From positions 6,561 through 27,745 of the forward strand of contig LSYV01000186.1 of assembly GCA_001584585.1 (NCBI GenBank): a stretch of 21,185 nt of DNA. The letters run 5' to 3'. Shown piece after piece: positions 9,163-18,393 of the stretch (the first letter of the stretch is position 1; the number at the start of each line of letters is the position of its first letter). The position numbers and the translations under genes are program-made. The notes under the pieces are model-generated. The model was given only the letters and a program-made list of their open reading frames with translations, had not been told where the DNA came from and ran no database searches. Source of the DNA: Gonium pectorale (Eukaryota > Chlorophyta > Chlorophyceae > Chlamydomonadales > Volvocaceae).

Positions 9163-10680
9163 TCCACGCCGCCGCCATGGGCAGCGCCGTACTCGGGGCC
9201 GCCAGCAGGGGAAGCGCCGTACTCCATGAGGCCGGCATGGGCAGCGCCGTAATCGGCGCCGTCAGCAGGAGCAACGCCGTACTCGGGGCCACCGGCATTG
9301 GCAGCGCCGTACTCGGGGCCGCCAGCAGGAGCAGCGCCGTACTCCACGCCACCGCCATGGGCAGCGCCGTAATCGGGGCCGCCAGCAGGAGCAGCGCCGT
9401 ACACCTCAACAGCACCGTTAGCATCGGCGTCATCGTTAGCGTCCTCCTCACCTGCGGCGTTGACGACCTCTTCCGCCTGGCCGCCGTGGTCGTTGCCTGC
9501 CTGTCCAGCCTCGGCAGCGTGGTTGGTGGCTTGCTTGGCATCGTTGACATCGTTGTCGTCGACGGCCGCTGCAGCGCCCTGGGCAGTTGACAGTGTGGCA
9601 GAAGGCAATGCACGCAGGTTAAACAACGTTCTCAACAGTCATACAACGTCTCATTCATACATCATCAGGCATCATCGGAGCTGCCCTCTGTGGCCGCACC
9701 TCCCCGACGTACGGCGCTGCTCATGGCGGCGGCGTGGAGTACGGTGCTGCTCCTGCTGACGGCCCCGAGCACGGCACTGCCCATCCCGACTTCATCGAGT
9801 ACGGCGCTCGCCCTGCCGGCGGCGCGGCGTACGGCGCTGCCGATGCCGGCGGCCCCGAGTATGGCGTTCCCCCTGCCGGCGGCGCGGCGTACGGCGCTGC
9901 CGACGCCAGCGGCCCGGAGCCGGCGGTGCAGCGCACGGTGCTGCCGCTGCCGGCGGCGCGGCGCTTAACGCCGCTGTCCACATTCCTGGTGCGGCCGCAA
10001 GCGGTTCCGCGGCTGCGGGCTCAGAGGCGCTCGGGGCCACCGAGGGCGTGGGCGCCTCTTCCGCCGCACGCCGTGAGCAGCACGGGGGGAAGGTACGCTG
10101 TCGGGAGTGAAGCCGTGAATTTGGGTGGGAGGCCCGCAACGGCAGGCTTACGTCCCGACAGGCCTCCTCACTCCTCTGCTGCAGATTCCTGGCCAGAGTT
10201 TGCGATTCGTAGAAGTGCAGGTTCCTGCAGCCGCCACGTTGTGACCCCAAAGGATCTCTTTGCTGACGTCCCCACCCTGGTCCGTCCTCGCCCCTGCCCT
10301 CTACCCGTAGGTCCCGGCGTCGGAGCTTGAGAGGGTGCAGGCGGTGCTGGTGAGCGCGGCGGCGGCGGCAGGCGGCGGCCCGACTGCTGCCTGTGTGACT
10401 GCTTAGGGGCTCGCCAACGCTCCCGATGCTGACGGGCTGCTATCTAGCTTTCCGCGATCGCGTCTGCCCGCGGGCCGCGGCTGCGACCGCGCGACATGCG
10501 TCACCCCAGCCGGCCCATCAGCCTGCTCGATTGAATGCGACTTAGGCGCCCCCTTTCGCCTTTCCCTGCCCTGTGCAGAACAACCGTCGGTCGTTCGTCT
10601 TCGCCCCGCTCTTCTTCGCCCCGCCCGTCTCGCCCCGCCCGTCTCGCCTCTCTTCACCCTCGCAAATGTCACCGAGCAAA
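8815..10680 (+). pseudogene. Unrecognised gene, middle part: 10-residue repeat domain, broken by inversion and frameshift
   Basis: The exon starting at 8815 opens with an acidic Asn/Ala/Asp/Glu-rich segment and then degenerate 10-residue repeats of the form YGAAxAGGxx (30-bp DNA units), such as YGAAPAGGPDYGAAHGGGVD. The sense frame is cut at about 9163 by the antisense arm (stop at 9250-9252) and resumes at 9701. A small indel near 9905-9920 moves the coding text to another frame, GAGGAAHGAAAAGGAALNAA, which then runs open to a donor after 10092. Later blocks are 10311-10349 (VPASELERVQAVL), one from 10407 (GLANAPDADGLLSS, donor unclear), and 10579-10680 (Ser/Pro-rich, ending SQMSPSK). Acceptors and phase 0 junctions are kept. 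The repeat domain looks flexible and low-complexity; I know no function for it. Confidence 0.55.
9231..9701 (-). repeat. Right arm of the large inverted duplication
   Basis: This is the antisense copy of the intron and exon in 8692-9162. On the minus strand it encodes the same start of the exon (AAAVDDNDVNDAKQATNHAA) after an intact intron acceptor, followed by the same Tyr-Gly-Ala-Ala repeats. The antisense text extends left of this arm to about 9163, so the centre is made of unmatched repeat units. Sense-strand coding resumes right after 9701 with TYGAAHGGGVEYGAA. Confidence 0.9.
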
Positions 10681-11245
10681 GTAAGGAGCTGCACGCATGC
10701 AAAGCCGGCAAGTTTTGGGAAAGGGGAGCATTCGCCGCCTCTTTCGGAAGTGGGGCAGTAGAGCTGCGCCTGTGTGGGGCTGGGGCGGGGTTGGCTGGGG
10801 TTCGAGGGGTCCGGCAGGAGTTGTGCGTGTCAGCGCGACTAGCATGCGATTAATGGGCCGTAAGCGGGCAAACAGGGAAGGGGTGGGTGGTGCATGAGGC
10901 AGGTGGGTACGCACGCAAGTTCAAATTGAAAAATTTAGAGGATGATGATCTGCTCGCTGGGTTGGACCCGCGGGCTCGCCTGCACAACGCGGCGAAGTAC
11001 TGCGCCAATGCTTCGAGCGTACGACCTTCCATTGTTGTAGCGCACAGACGCCTTTTATGGTAACCCGAAGGTCACTTTTGGACAGAATCCAAGATGCCCC
11101 AGCCCCGGCCACGATTGCAGCAGCCGCAGGTAGCTATACTCGGTATACCGTATACGCTCTCGCACACAGCCTAGTGATATGTTGGTTTAGCAGGGTGTAA
11201 AACCATATTGCCCTGGATTTCCTTTCCCCCATCCTTTTCCCCCAG
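10681..11245. other. Putative intron of the unrecognised gene
   Basis: It runs from the donor gtaagg at 10681 to the acceptor cag at 11243-11245, with a C/T-rich tract at 11219-11244. I see no coding sequence. It contains gtatac-type short palindromic text near 11135-11155. Confidence 0.4.
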
Positions 11246-11453
11246 AGCAACGACATCAAAATGGGGGGGGGGGGCGCAACTCCTCCGTCGGGCAAGAACC
11301 GCCCTCAGATGGGCGTGGGCTCGCCCATGCTGCTCGGCTCACCTGACCAAGAGCCATGAAGGCCAAGGTAAAGGTCAATTCGACAGTTAATTCGACAGCG
11401 AGGGCGGCGTGGCAGCTTTGCAGAATGGGGAGCCAGTGGCCTTTGTGGGGAAG
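11246..11453 (+). pseudogene. Unrecognised gene, Gly/Pro-rich exon with G12 run and frame shift
   Basis: After the acceptor ccccccag-type site ending at 11245, the phase 0 frame reads SNDIKMGGGG, then PSGKNRPQMGVGSPMLLGSP, and meets TGA at 11357-11359. In another frame coding-like text follows (EGGVAALQNGEPVAFVGK) up to a donor after 11453. A short tandem duplication, aattcgacagttaattcgacag (11378-11398, quoted as two near-copies of aattcgacag), places a TAA just before it. The exon contains a run of 12 G at 11263-11274. Either the gene ends at 11359, or, as I think more likely from the following blocks, it once continued. Confidence 0.5.
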
Positions 11454-11710
11454 GTGCAACGCACATGACCCGTGCGTACAGCGTGCTTGCTTGGTTGGGG
11501 CTAGTCCGGGGTCGCATGTTCCACGCCTATTACTGCACCAACATGCTGTGTCAGGTGTACGGCTCACGGCCTGCAGCTGACGTACTAGTACCTTTTTGCT
11601 GCGCCGTATCGTAGCCGTTGTGCACGGCTCACGGAGCACATCCACATGGGACGTCTGCTTGCTTCAGCTAGCCAAGTTACCAACCCATGCGCCTGACCCC
11701 CGCTCCTCAG

Positions 11711-12031
11711 GACAATGTCGCTGTGCCTGACCGACTACAAGAAGGTCATCGAGGATCTTGAGTGGAAGATCGGAGCTGCTGGAGAACTATCTCAAGGTCA
11801 AGGAGGAGGCCTTAGTCAAGCAACTAAGGCCTCCTCGTTGACCTTGAGATAGTTCTCCAGGCTGTCGTCGATCCTCCATTCCAGATCCTCGATGACCTTC
11901 TTGTCTATAAATTTCTCGTCGGCTAGCTGTTGCACATGCAGTACACACTGGTCCCCTGTGCCCGCCTTCATGCCTGATACCCGACATACCCAGAATGTCG
12001 TGGAAAGCTTGACTAAGGCCTCCTCCTTGAC
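11711..12031 (+). pseudogene. Coiled-coil exon with a fold-back inverted copy
   Basis: After the acceptor cag ending at 11710, the plus strand encodes DYKKVIEDLEWKI and then, after a 2-base deletion near 11772, ELLENYLKVKEEALVK. Six bases later (spacer caagca) the same sequence returns on the minus strand from 11904 to 11823 as DKKVIEDLEWRIDDSLENYL and KVNEEALV. That minus copy is preceded on its own strand by an apparent intron (donor gtatgt about 11990, acceptor about 11930) and a third partial copy, VKEEALVKLSTTFW, at about 12031-11992. The sequence is charged and heptad-like, probably coiled coil. Inverting 11822-12031 would place the pieces in one sense order, which suggests an inversion in an exon that already held internal repeats. 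Confidence 0.6.
11737..11904. repeat. Short palindrome: 80/82-bp inverted arms, 6-bp spacer
   Basis: The arms are 11737-11816 and 11823-11904. They share acaagaaggtcatcgagga at the outer ends and gccttagt at the inner ends, with several substitutions and a 2-base gap. As single-stranded DNA or RNA this would form a very stable hairpin. Confidence 0.9.
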
Positions 12032-12230
12032 CCATGGAAATGTAGGAATTTGAGGGGCTGGATGGGGTGGGGTGCTGCGGGGATGGAGGGGGAGGGCGGG
12101 GTAACTAGGTGTTCCTAGTTGATTAGGGCATGGGGCTGCGGTTGCACCTGGAGGAAGGCTGGTGAGTCTGGACGTCGTTTTCCTCATCCCTTGTTCACAC
12201 GCACACCCATTTGCTTGCCTCATCCCTCAG

Positions 12231-14319
12231 GGCATTGAGGCGAAGGTGTACATACTTGCTGACGTCGGGCCAGGCGGACGCCCTGACCCTACCGGATCGC
12301 CTGCAAAATTTTGTATCCGAGCACCTCGTCCTCAAGCAAGGTGCGGACGGATTGTTAGAGCAGCGGGGGCTGCTGGTGATTGGCGGGGTTGAGGTCAGGT
12401 GCTATGCCCTTGATCAATGCAGGCCCAGATTTGAAGAGTGTGCGTTGTAATGCAGGGCGGGCGGGCATCGGACGTCCGGTGTTGAAGGGCCCTTCTATAA
12501 TAGGAAGGGCGGGGCTTGACAGTTCAGTTCGGGGGTTCTGAGCTGAGCATACGTACGGGAGTGTGCGGCGCTCCGACGAGCCTAACACGCAGGCCGTGTT
12601 AGCGGGAACTATGGGGTGATGACGGGCGGCTGCTACAGTCACGCACGCACGCACGTTCATACACCTGCACGGCATGCTCAATGTAGTATGTCGAGGGCGC
12701 TGGGCACAGGGCTCTGCGCACGTGCAGCAGCGTCCGCGTCTAGCGTGATGCATGCGCTTGCACCGAGCAAATGCGCACGCTTGCAAAGCCTCTTTGTTCC
12801 CTGCGCCTCTGTGTGTTCTCACGTGTATTTCCCCACTGGTTTTACCTCCTCTGCTAAGGCGGGTCGGGAGCCAATCGGCTCGTGTGGCTAGCCTGCGGAC
12901 CCTCTCTGGGGGAGCCTGTAATCTGTATCTGTACTGGTCCATTCTTAGGCCGCTGCCGCCGCCGCCACCAGCCACGGCGGCGCGGCTGTTGCCAACAACA
13001 CCGCCGCCGCGGCCGGCAACTCCATCCAACGCCGCCGCCAACGCCGTTGAGGCCGCAACCGCAGACGCGCAGGGCAGCACCGCGCCCGCCGCCGACGCCG
13101 CCGACTCGGAGGACAGCGACGGCAACTCCTCGGCCGACCATGCCTCCAACGTCGCCGGCATGATATGCAAGCACGGCACCCGCATTGGAGCGCAGCGCGG
13201 AGTCAAAGTGAGTCTCAAGTCCGTCGAACTTGGTCGCAATCGAAGACATGACGCCAAGAGAGGCTACGTGCCATGTGCAGCATGCGAGGGCTTCCCAGGT
13301 CTCAGCTAAACGCGAAAACAAGTGCGCGGCAGCCAAACCAACGCGCCCGGCGCTCCCAGGTCTGTTGCGCGTGCGTCATGAGAAGTCGATGAGTCTTGGC
13401 GCGCGCTTGGCCGGCACGTGCCATGCTATGTATATGACGCCATCTGTGGTGGAGGGTCAGCATAACCAGCAATACACGTCATATCTTAGGCAAGCCTGGT
13501 CTATCTTCGTAACTCGTTGAAATCTCCTTCGTTTTAATAGCTCTATTCAGACCACCGACATGCACCTGGCGAGCCAGCTGTACAACGGGGGACAAAACCG
13601 TGTACCACGATAAGTCCGGCTCTAAGAAGATGATGGTGAGTGTGGAAGTGGCAAGGGGGCAAGAATGGGGATCCACGCAACTGCGGGCTTGAGGACTGGG
13701 GCGAGTCAAATTATGGGGAAACGTCTCGGGGCGGTGGCGATCCGCAAACGTCCTTTGGTATGCCACCGATAGACGTGTCGAAACCGCAGGCGTCAGCGGC
13801 CTGCGTCTATCGTGCCTTGTCTGCGTGATGCTGGTCGTGCCCTCTTACTTTGGCTGGCCTCATTCCATGGTTAATCGCTTGTCCATTCCCTCCACCCCTT
13901 CAACAGGGCCAGCAGGGTATCGCGCACGTTTTCAAGGCGCTGGACGAGTACACCCGGCTGCTCGGCCTGCTGGACTGGCTGGCGCTCATCGGCGAGGACG
14001 GCTCCGCGGCGACCTCCTTCACGGGCAACGCCAGCTACTCTCGGAGCGTGGTGCTCCCGGCGAGCTCGCCCGCCCGATCGGGCGGGCCCAAGAAGCTGCT
14101 GCCGACCCTGGATGGGGGACCGGCTGCACGCCGCCAAGCCCGGGCGACGACACGGACCTGGCGGCCTTGGGCTCGCTCGGCGTGGGGCTCTTTATTTGGG
14201 CTTGGCAAGCTGCGGCTCTGCTACGTACCAGACGACGGACGACGAGGTCCATCCAAACGAAGCTGGCGAACCTGGTGCCCACCGGCGAGGGGTCCTTGCA
14301 GCTGCAGGTGGACGGCTAG
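12231..14319 (+). pseudogene. Unrecognised gene, 3' part: four exons each with small indels
   Basis: Blocks are 12231-12393, 12949-13207, 13551-13635 and 13907-14319, each with clear acceptor and, except the last, a gtcagg/gtgagt donor at phase 0. Block 1 reads GIEAKVY, then after 4 extra bases (repeat of atac) LLTSGQADALTLPDRLQNFV; its length is 4 over a multiple of three. Block 2 is Ala-rich, then DAADSEDSDGNSSADHASNV and AGMICKHGTRIGAQRGVK, with one extra base near 13027. Block 3 reads TTDMHLASQLYNG, then DKTVYHDKSGSKKMM after one extra G in the run 13587-13591. Block 4 reads GQQGIAHVFKALDEYTRLLG and LLDWLALIGEDGSAATSFTG, then changes frame several times (DDTDLAALGSLG, KLRLCYVPDDG, KLANLVPTGEGSLQLQVDG) and stops at TAG 14317-14319. 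I do not recognise the family. It may be the end of the gene starting at 5949, or a second gene. Confidence 0.6.
12394..12948. other. Putative intron in the 3' part of the unrecognised gene
   Basis: It runs between the donor gtcagg and the acceptor ttcttag. It contains a 7-bp hairpin (gcccttc, 12489-12495, with gaagggc, 12504-12510) around a tataatag loop. I see no coding sequence. Confidence 0.35.
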
Positions 14320-15115
14320 CGGCGCTAGCTAGCTAGTGGCGGCGCTGGCCCGCCCTGCCTCGAAAGCTCATATCGGCTGTTCCGCATGGTGCCTGGCAAT
14401 GCAGTGCTGGGTGCGGATGATGAGCCGCATCGAGCATCAGCAGCGTGTTTCGTTCGGGCACTGAAGCTCTGTGTCCCATGTGCAGTCGCCCTATTATGAC
14501 GTGACGCCGACGCTGGCGAACAGATAGAGATATGTAGGGCTTTTGGATAGCTTTGCGCATCGACACTCGGTCTGCTGGTTCTGCGCGTCCTGAGCGCCTA
14601 TCGGGACGAACGCTTGCTGCTCTCTTCCGGCTTGCTTGCGGCATACCCCAGCTAGATCTATTTGTACTGTCTCTCGATACACACCTATGTAAGCAGCTGA
14701 GGTCCCCCTTACATAGGTGTGTATAGAGAGACAGTACATTGTGACATGCCATGTAGGGATGCCGCCATGTATGAGTGTCCGGACATGTAGTTGTGAGGCA
14801 GTGCCGGTGCATTCTACGGACTCCCGAAGCCTTGCTTTGTATCAATATAGGTTGTGGATGTATATTAGGCGGTATTGGAGGTAAGGCAGCTCGCCATGAC
14901 TCGTCGGTTTGGTGCGGCAAGTGGCCCCTGGGGTCCCTGACTTCTCTATTAGCAAAAGCCGAAGCAACAATAGTTGCGAAGGCACCAAAAAGCTGAGTTT
15001 ACGTACTTCGCATTCCCGTAGTACGGAATGGCTGCGGACGGTTGGTTTACATAGCGGCACGAACTGCATGTGTGTAGAGATGGAGGCACCTTGCTTGCTG
15101 TCTAGTGACTGAGCT
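14320..15115. other. Gene-free stretch holding the 30-bp hairpin
   Basis: No recognisable exons on either strand apart from the inverted repeat at 14663-14738. A short ctag-rich palindromic patch follows the stop codon (about 14314-14337). Confidence 0.4.
14663..14738. repeat. 30-bp inverted repeat hairpin with 16-nt loop
   Basis: The left arm 14663-14692 (begins tgtactgtctctcgataca) pairs with the right arm 14709-14738 (ends gagagacagtaca) over 30 positions with one mismatch. The loop is 14693-14708. A TGTAA motif, the usual chlorophycean polyadenylation signal, sits at 14688-14692 in the arm, about 370 bp after the stop at 14319. It may be a miniature element, a small-RNA precursor or a 3'-end structure. 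Confidence 0.85.
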
Positions 15116-15200
15116 TTGTGTTTCAGGCTGGTGCCAGCTGCCCAGGGCCCTGTTGGTGGCTCGAGTGTAGGTGCTTGGAAGGCGGGCGGCCTGGGCATAG

Positions 15201-15440
15201 CTCCGGAACCTGGCCTGCAGGTCTTGCAGGGAAGGGTGGCATTACGTTATGCCGAAGGGGATGCTCCGGAACCGGGCCTGCAGGACCCTGCAGGCCCGTG
15301 TGCAGGAACAGGATGCCCCGAAACCAGGCCCTTCCGGGACCATTGTAGGGTCTGCCGGTACATCTGCCGGTACTTTCCGTACTTTCCGAGACCATAGTAG
15401 GATTCGCTGTGGCCCGTATCTTGTGTTCCGGGACCATCCT
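15201..15440. repeat. Cluster of short imperfect repeats (ctccggaacc, gcctgcagg, gaccat-tagg)
   Basis: The block ctccggaacc(t/g)ggcctgcagg occurs at 15201-15221 and 15264-15284, 63 bp apart. Further on there are repeated ctgccggtac, actttccg and gggaccat/gagaccat motifs up to about 15440. No coding sequence is convincing. It may be part of a degraded transposon end. Confidence 0.5.
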
Positions 15441-15744
15441 ACTAGGGTTTGGTTGGCGGTACTGGCGGGTTGTACCGCAGGGGCTGGCCTACTTAAGGGG
15501 CTGTCAAACCAGTGACAACCCAACCAGAGACCACCTATTCAGTGACAACGATTCCTGTTGGGTGCTATTGACCAAGCAAGTCCATAAGACGCGTGTGCGC
15601 AAGACCTTTGGCTAGCAGTCGACGGTTCCGGTTCAGGGCCCGATAGTCCCTGGGTCTACGTATCTGTAACCCTGTGTGCGTCGCCTCAAGATCCTGCTCT
15701 GGGCTTCGCCAAGGCACGCCCATTCCTAGGGCTCGGCTTCAAGG

Positions 15745-15772
15745 CGTAAACACCAGCGCAGCGGTGTTTACG
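15745..15772. repeat. Perfect 10-bp hairpin
   Basis: The arms cgtaaacacc (15745-15754) and ggtgtttacg (15763-15772) flank an 8-nt loop. No gene next to it explains it. Confidence 0.8.
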
Positions 15773-16062
15773 TGTGTCAGCTTCGTCTACAGTTTAACAA
15801 CGCTTTCCGTCTTCCGCATCTCGATACTCCTGGTGTGCTTGGCGCTCCCGTGCCAGTCTCCGTTGGCGCGGTGGTTTCGGCAGTTTCGGCGTTCAACCAG
15901 CAGCAGGCTAAGCAGGGCGCTGTCGCCATACAGCCGCTCTGTGAGGTAGAGCACTTGCCACGATCCTGTTTTCAGTCAGCGAAAAATTTTGTCCGGATGT
16001 CGGGGGCGCGCTGCTGACGCGTCGGCGCGTCACAACATACAAAGACGCGCAGAACCAGATCA

Positions 16063-16085
16063 GGTGACGAGTGACACTCGTCACC
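16063..16085. repeat. Perfect 10-bp hairpin with 3-nt loop
   Basis: ggtgacgagt (16063-16072) and actcgtcacc (16076-16085) pair around gac. It is a compact perfect palindrome in gene-free DNA. Confidence 0.8.
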
Positions 16086-17886
16086 GGACTGATGGCCGAT
16101 GCAGGCCTGCTATAAGCGTGATGTCTGCAAGCTTGACGAATTTGCGTGCCCTACGATCACCAGAATGCGTGCTGCAGTATTTGAGCGTCCTGCAGTGAGT
16201 GCGCTTGCGGTTCAGAGCAGGGGCTGACTTGGCGCACAGCCTTGAGACGGACGCAGCGCCCATAGAGGACCTTGAGAGGTTCGGCACTCTCCTTGCTGCT
16301 GGGAACGATATATGACGACCTATCTGGACCCCTCCGCAGGACGTTATGTCAGAGCAGGTTTGCGGAACCTGGGCGTTTGGAGTTGCCGAACAGAGGCGGT
16401 GCTTGGCGCGGCCCGTGCTACGCAGTTTGGCGTAGAGCTACGCGGCGAAGGCACCAGTGGCATGAGGCGACGGGGGGACTAGGCGGGTGGACCCGTTCGC
16501 GCGTGTGTAAAGGCGGTAACAAGCAAGCTGTCAGGGCCCAGTCCCAGTCGGCGAGGGCTGCGGCAACGTAGGGCTCGGGGCGGCCCAGGGCTGGGTCCGA
16601 TGGAGGCGCTGCGGATGCTGGCGATCTTGGTACCACAAATAGTTGCAGTGGTATTTGCTTCCTCGCCTCACTCGCGGTTCCCAGGGTAGATTCCCCTATG
16701 TTTATCAATCCCCATCACCGGTAACCCCTATGCCGACGGGCGGCACGCACAGAGTAATGTCTTACGTCGCCCCCGTCCCCTGCCCATGCAACTATCCCGA
16801 CGCTTACGCGTCCAGCGCCGTCGGGCGGACCTGCACCGCCCAGCCCGTTGCCACCGTTTAACTTTGTGGCACGGTAATGTATCAAGGAACACCAGCGGGG
16901 ATACAAGGCCATGTGAACAATCACAAAACGGTACTCCACCCAGGTGGGCGGATTTAGCAGCCATGCAGTGTATAAGTTCTGTATCTGCTATACATATAAA
17001 CAGGGTTGCATTAGCAGTCGAACGGGTGGCAGGCGACCCAGTGTGAGGCAGGCCCTGGCTGGGACGGACGGCGGGATGAGATCCAGGCGATCCAGTAGCT
17101 CCATTAGACTGTAAAAGCGTGCACACGACACATTTGCATCCTGACCTTTGGAGAAGGGCGATACGTGGGGCAGTTGGGGCATGCGTCGTCCACCACGTAC
17201 GTTTGTGACACTCTTGAAGGTGAAGTTGAACAGAACCGCCGGCGGGCAAAAACAGGAGCTGCCCCTTACGGGAGAGGCATGTGGCTTGCACCCAGACCCG
17301 GTGCTACCGTATTGCTCAAGAGCACGACTGCTTCTCCAGACGAGTAGATATGACCATAGCCAATGGCCTCCTTCGTCCATACATACGGGCCGTACGGGCC
17401 AACCAATGAAGCTGTGTAAGTCTGGGTCACATGGGCTGCGGGCTAGGCTGATTCTGACGTCTATTTTATCGCCTCCTTCGCTCGCCATGCCTTGTACCCG
17501 GCGCGACGGCGCCCTTGTGGAAACGCCACACCTTCGGATGTATGTTGAGGTAGCCTCCCCTGTTCTCTGTTTTTATGGTTTTCTTGTTCGTTCTTTGCTT
17601 GCTGCTGTGTTGCCTTGGGCACGCCGTGCGCATGTGCAGCACTTTTACATACACGCGCTCACCTGAACCCAGCGCACAGCTCAGCATGCAATCCACAGAC
17701 AGCCACTTGACGTACGGCGTACAGAAGATCTATGATGGCCAATCGCGCCGGACGGACAGGCGACGACCGCGCATAGACGGCCTCGCATCCGGACGGATAC
17801 GGCACTCAAAGGCCAGGCATCGTTTTCAGGAGTGTATCCCTTTGATACCTGCGCATCTTGTAAGGTCCGCTCACATGGAGAACATC

Positions 17887-17936
17887 GGTGTTTCAAACAC
17901 CCAAAGAGGAGTCTTGAAAAGAGAAAGACTCCTCTT
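17887..17936. repeat. Two adjacent hairpins (7 bp and 12 bp)
   Basis: The first is a 15-nt palindrome, ggtgtttcaaacacc (17887-17901). Two bases later aagaggagtctt (17904-17915) pairs perfectly with aagactcctctt (17925-17936) around a 9-nt A-rich loop. Confidence 0.8.
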
Positions 17937-17989
17937 CCTGACTTCGTTCCTGACTTGGTTCGTTCTACCGTACTCTTTCATCGTTCCAG

Positions 17990-18089
17990 GTCTGTATACG
18001 GCCGGCTGGGCGCACCAAGCCTGTGCCTGTCCTGCACGCCGCAGAGCTATTCGCCCTGGACATCAACATCGTTACGCACAAGGCTGACG
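17990..18089 (+). CDS. Candidate exon upstream of the kinase exon (weak)
   Basis: The block follows a cttt-rich acceptor ending ttccag (17989) and ends at a gtgagt donor (18090). In one frame it is open over the whole 100 bases and contains KPVPVLHAAELFALDINIVT. It has no kinase signature, but it lies on the same strand just upstream of the kinase exon and could belong to the same gene. I cannot confirm it. Confidence 0.3.
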
Positions 18090-18294
18090 GTGAGTAGCGC
18101 CGCCGACCTGGCCCTGGTGCTGGCGTCCCGTCCCGTGCTCGCAGTCTTGCTGTATGTGACCCATGGGTTGCTCCGTCACGGCGATACGAGTACGGCGGAT
18201 AACAGTACAGCAAGCTCCCCAGAATGGTCAGATGCGCCGTGTCACTTCCCCACCTGCCCGTCCGACTGGCTCTGAACACGAACTTGATGTCTAG

Positions 18295-18393
18295 CCGATA
18301 ATGTCGCCGCATGCACGCACGCCTTTCTCCGACACAGTGTATAGCTTTGGCGTATTGCTGTGGGTGATGTTGACGGGGAAGCGGCCCTGGGAG
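18295..18393 (+). pseudogene. Protein kinase fragment, subdomain IX exon (TKL-like)
   Basis: After an acceptor-like tctag (18290-18294), 33 codons read in one frame to a gtgggt donor at 18394. The residues VYSFGVLLWVMLTGKRPWE match the helix F region of tyrosine kinase-like Ser/Thr kinases (pattern DVYSFGVLLWELLTGKRPW). MSP just upstream fits the APE-motif region in degenerate form. The Asp that is nearly invariant just before VYSFG is Thr here, with Asp one place earlier (FSDTVYSFG), so the fold may be damaged. No other kinase subdomains (GxGxxG, HRD, DFG) are visible on either side. The repeat copy B starts about 115 bp downstream. It is most likely the relic of a truncated kinase gene. Confidence 0.6.

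Larger units (their letters stand above)
15441..17989. other. Long stretch without a recognisable gene
   Basis: Many short open frames occur on both strands, but none has family motifs or splice-linked partners. One open stretch, about 15787-15950 (FNNAFRLPHLDTPGVLGAPV), follows a ctacag acceptor-like site and may be an exon relic, but this is weak. Hairpins are listed separately. Confidence 0.4.

Noticed and set aside
9051..9635. Separate minus-strand gene of 194 codons
   Set aside because: It is the antisense arm of the inverted duplication; its first codons lie in the copied intron, before the acceptor.
12355..13257. 300-codon minus-strand open frame
   Set aside because: It overlaps plus-strand blocks that have splice sites and coding text; its own translation is low-complexity and shows no family motif.
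15116..15620. Long terminal repeat of a retrotransposon
   Set aside because: There are short internal repeats but no matching second LTR, primer-binding site or reverse transcriptase frame in the window.
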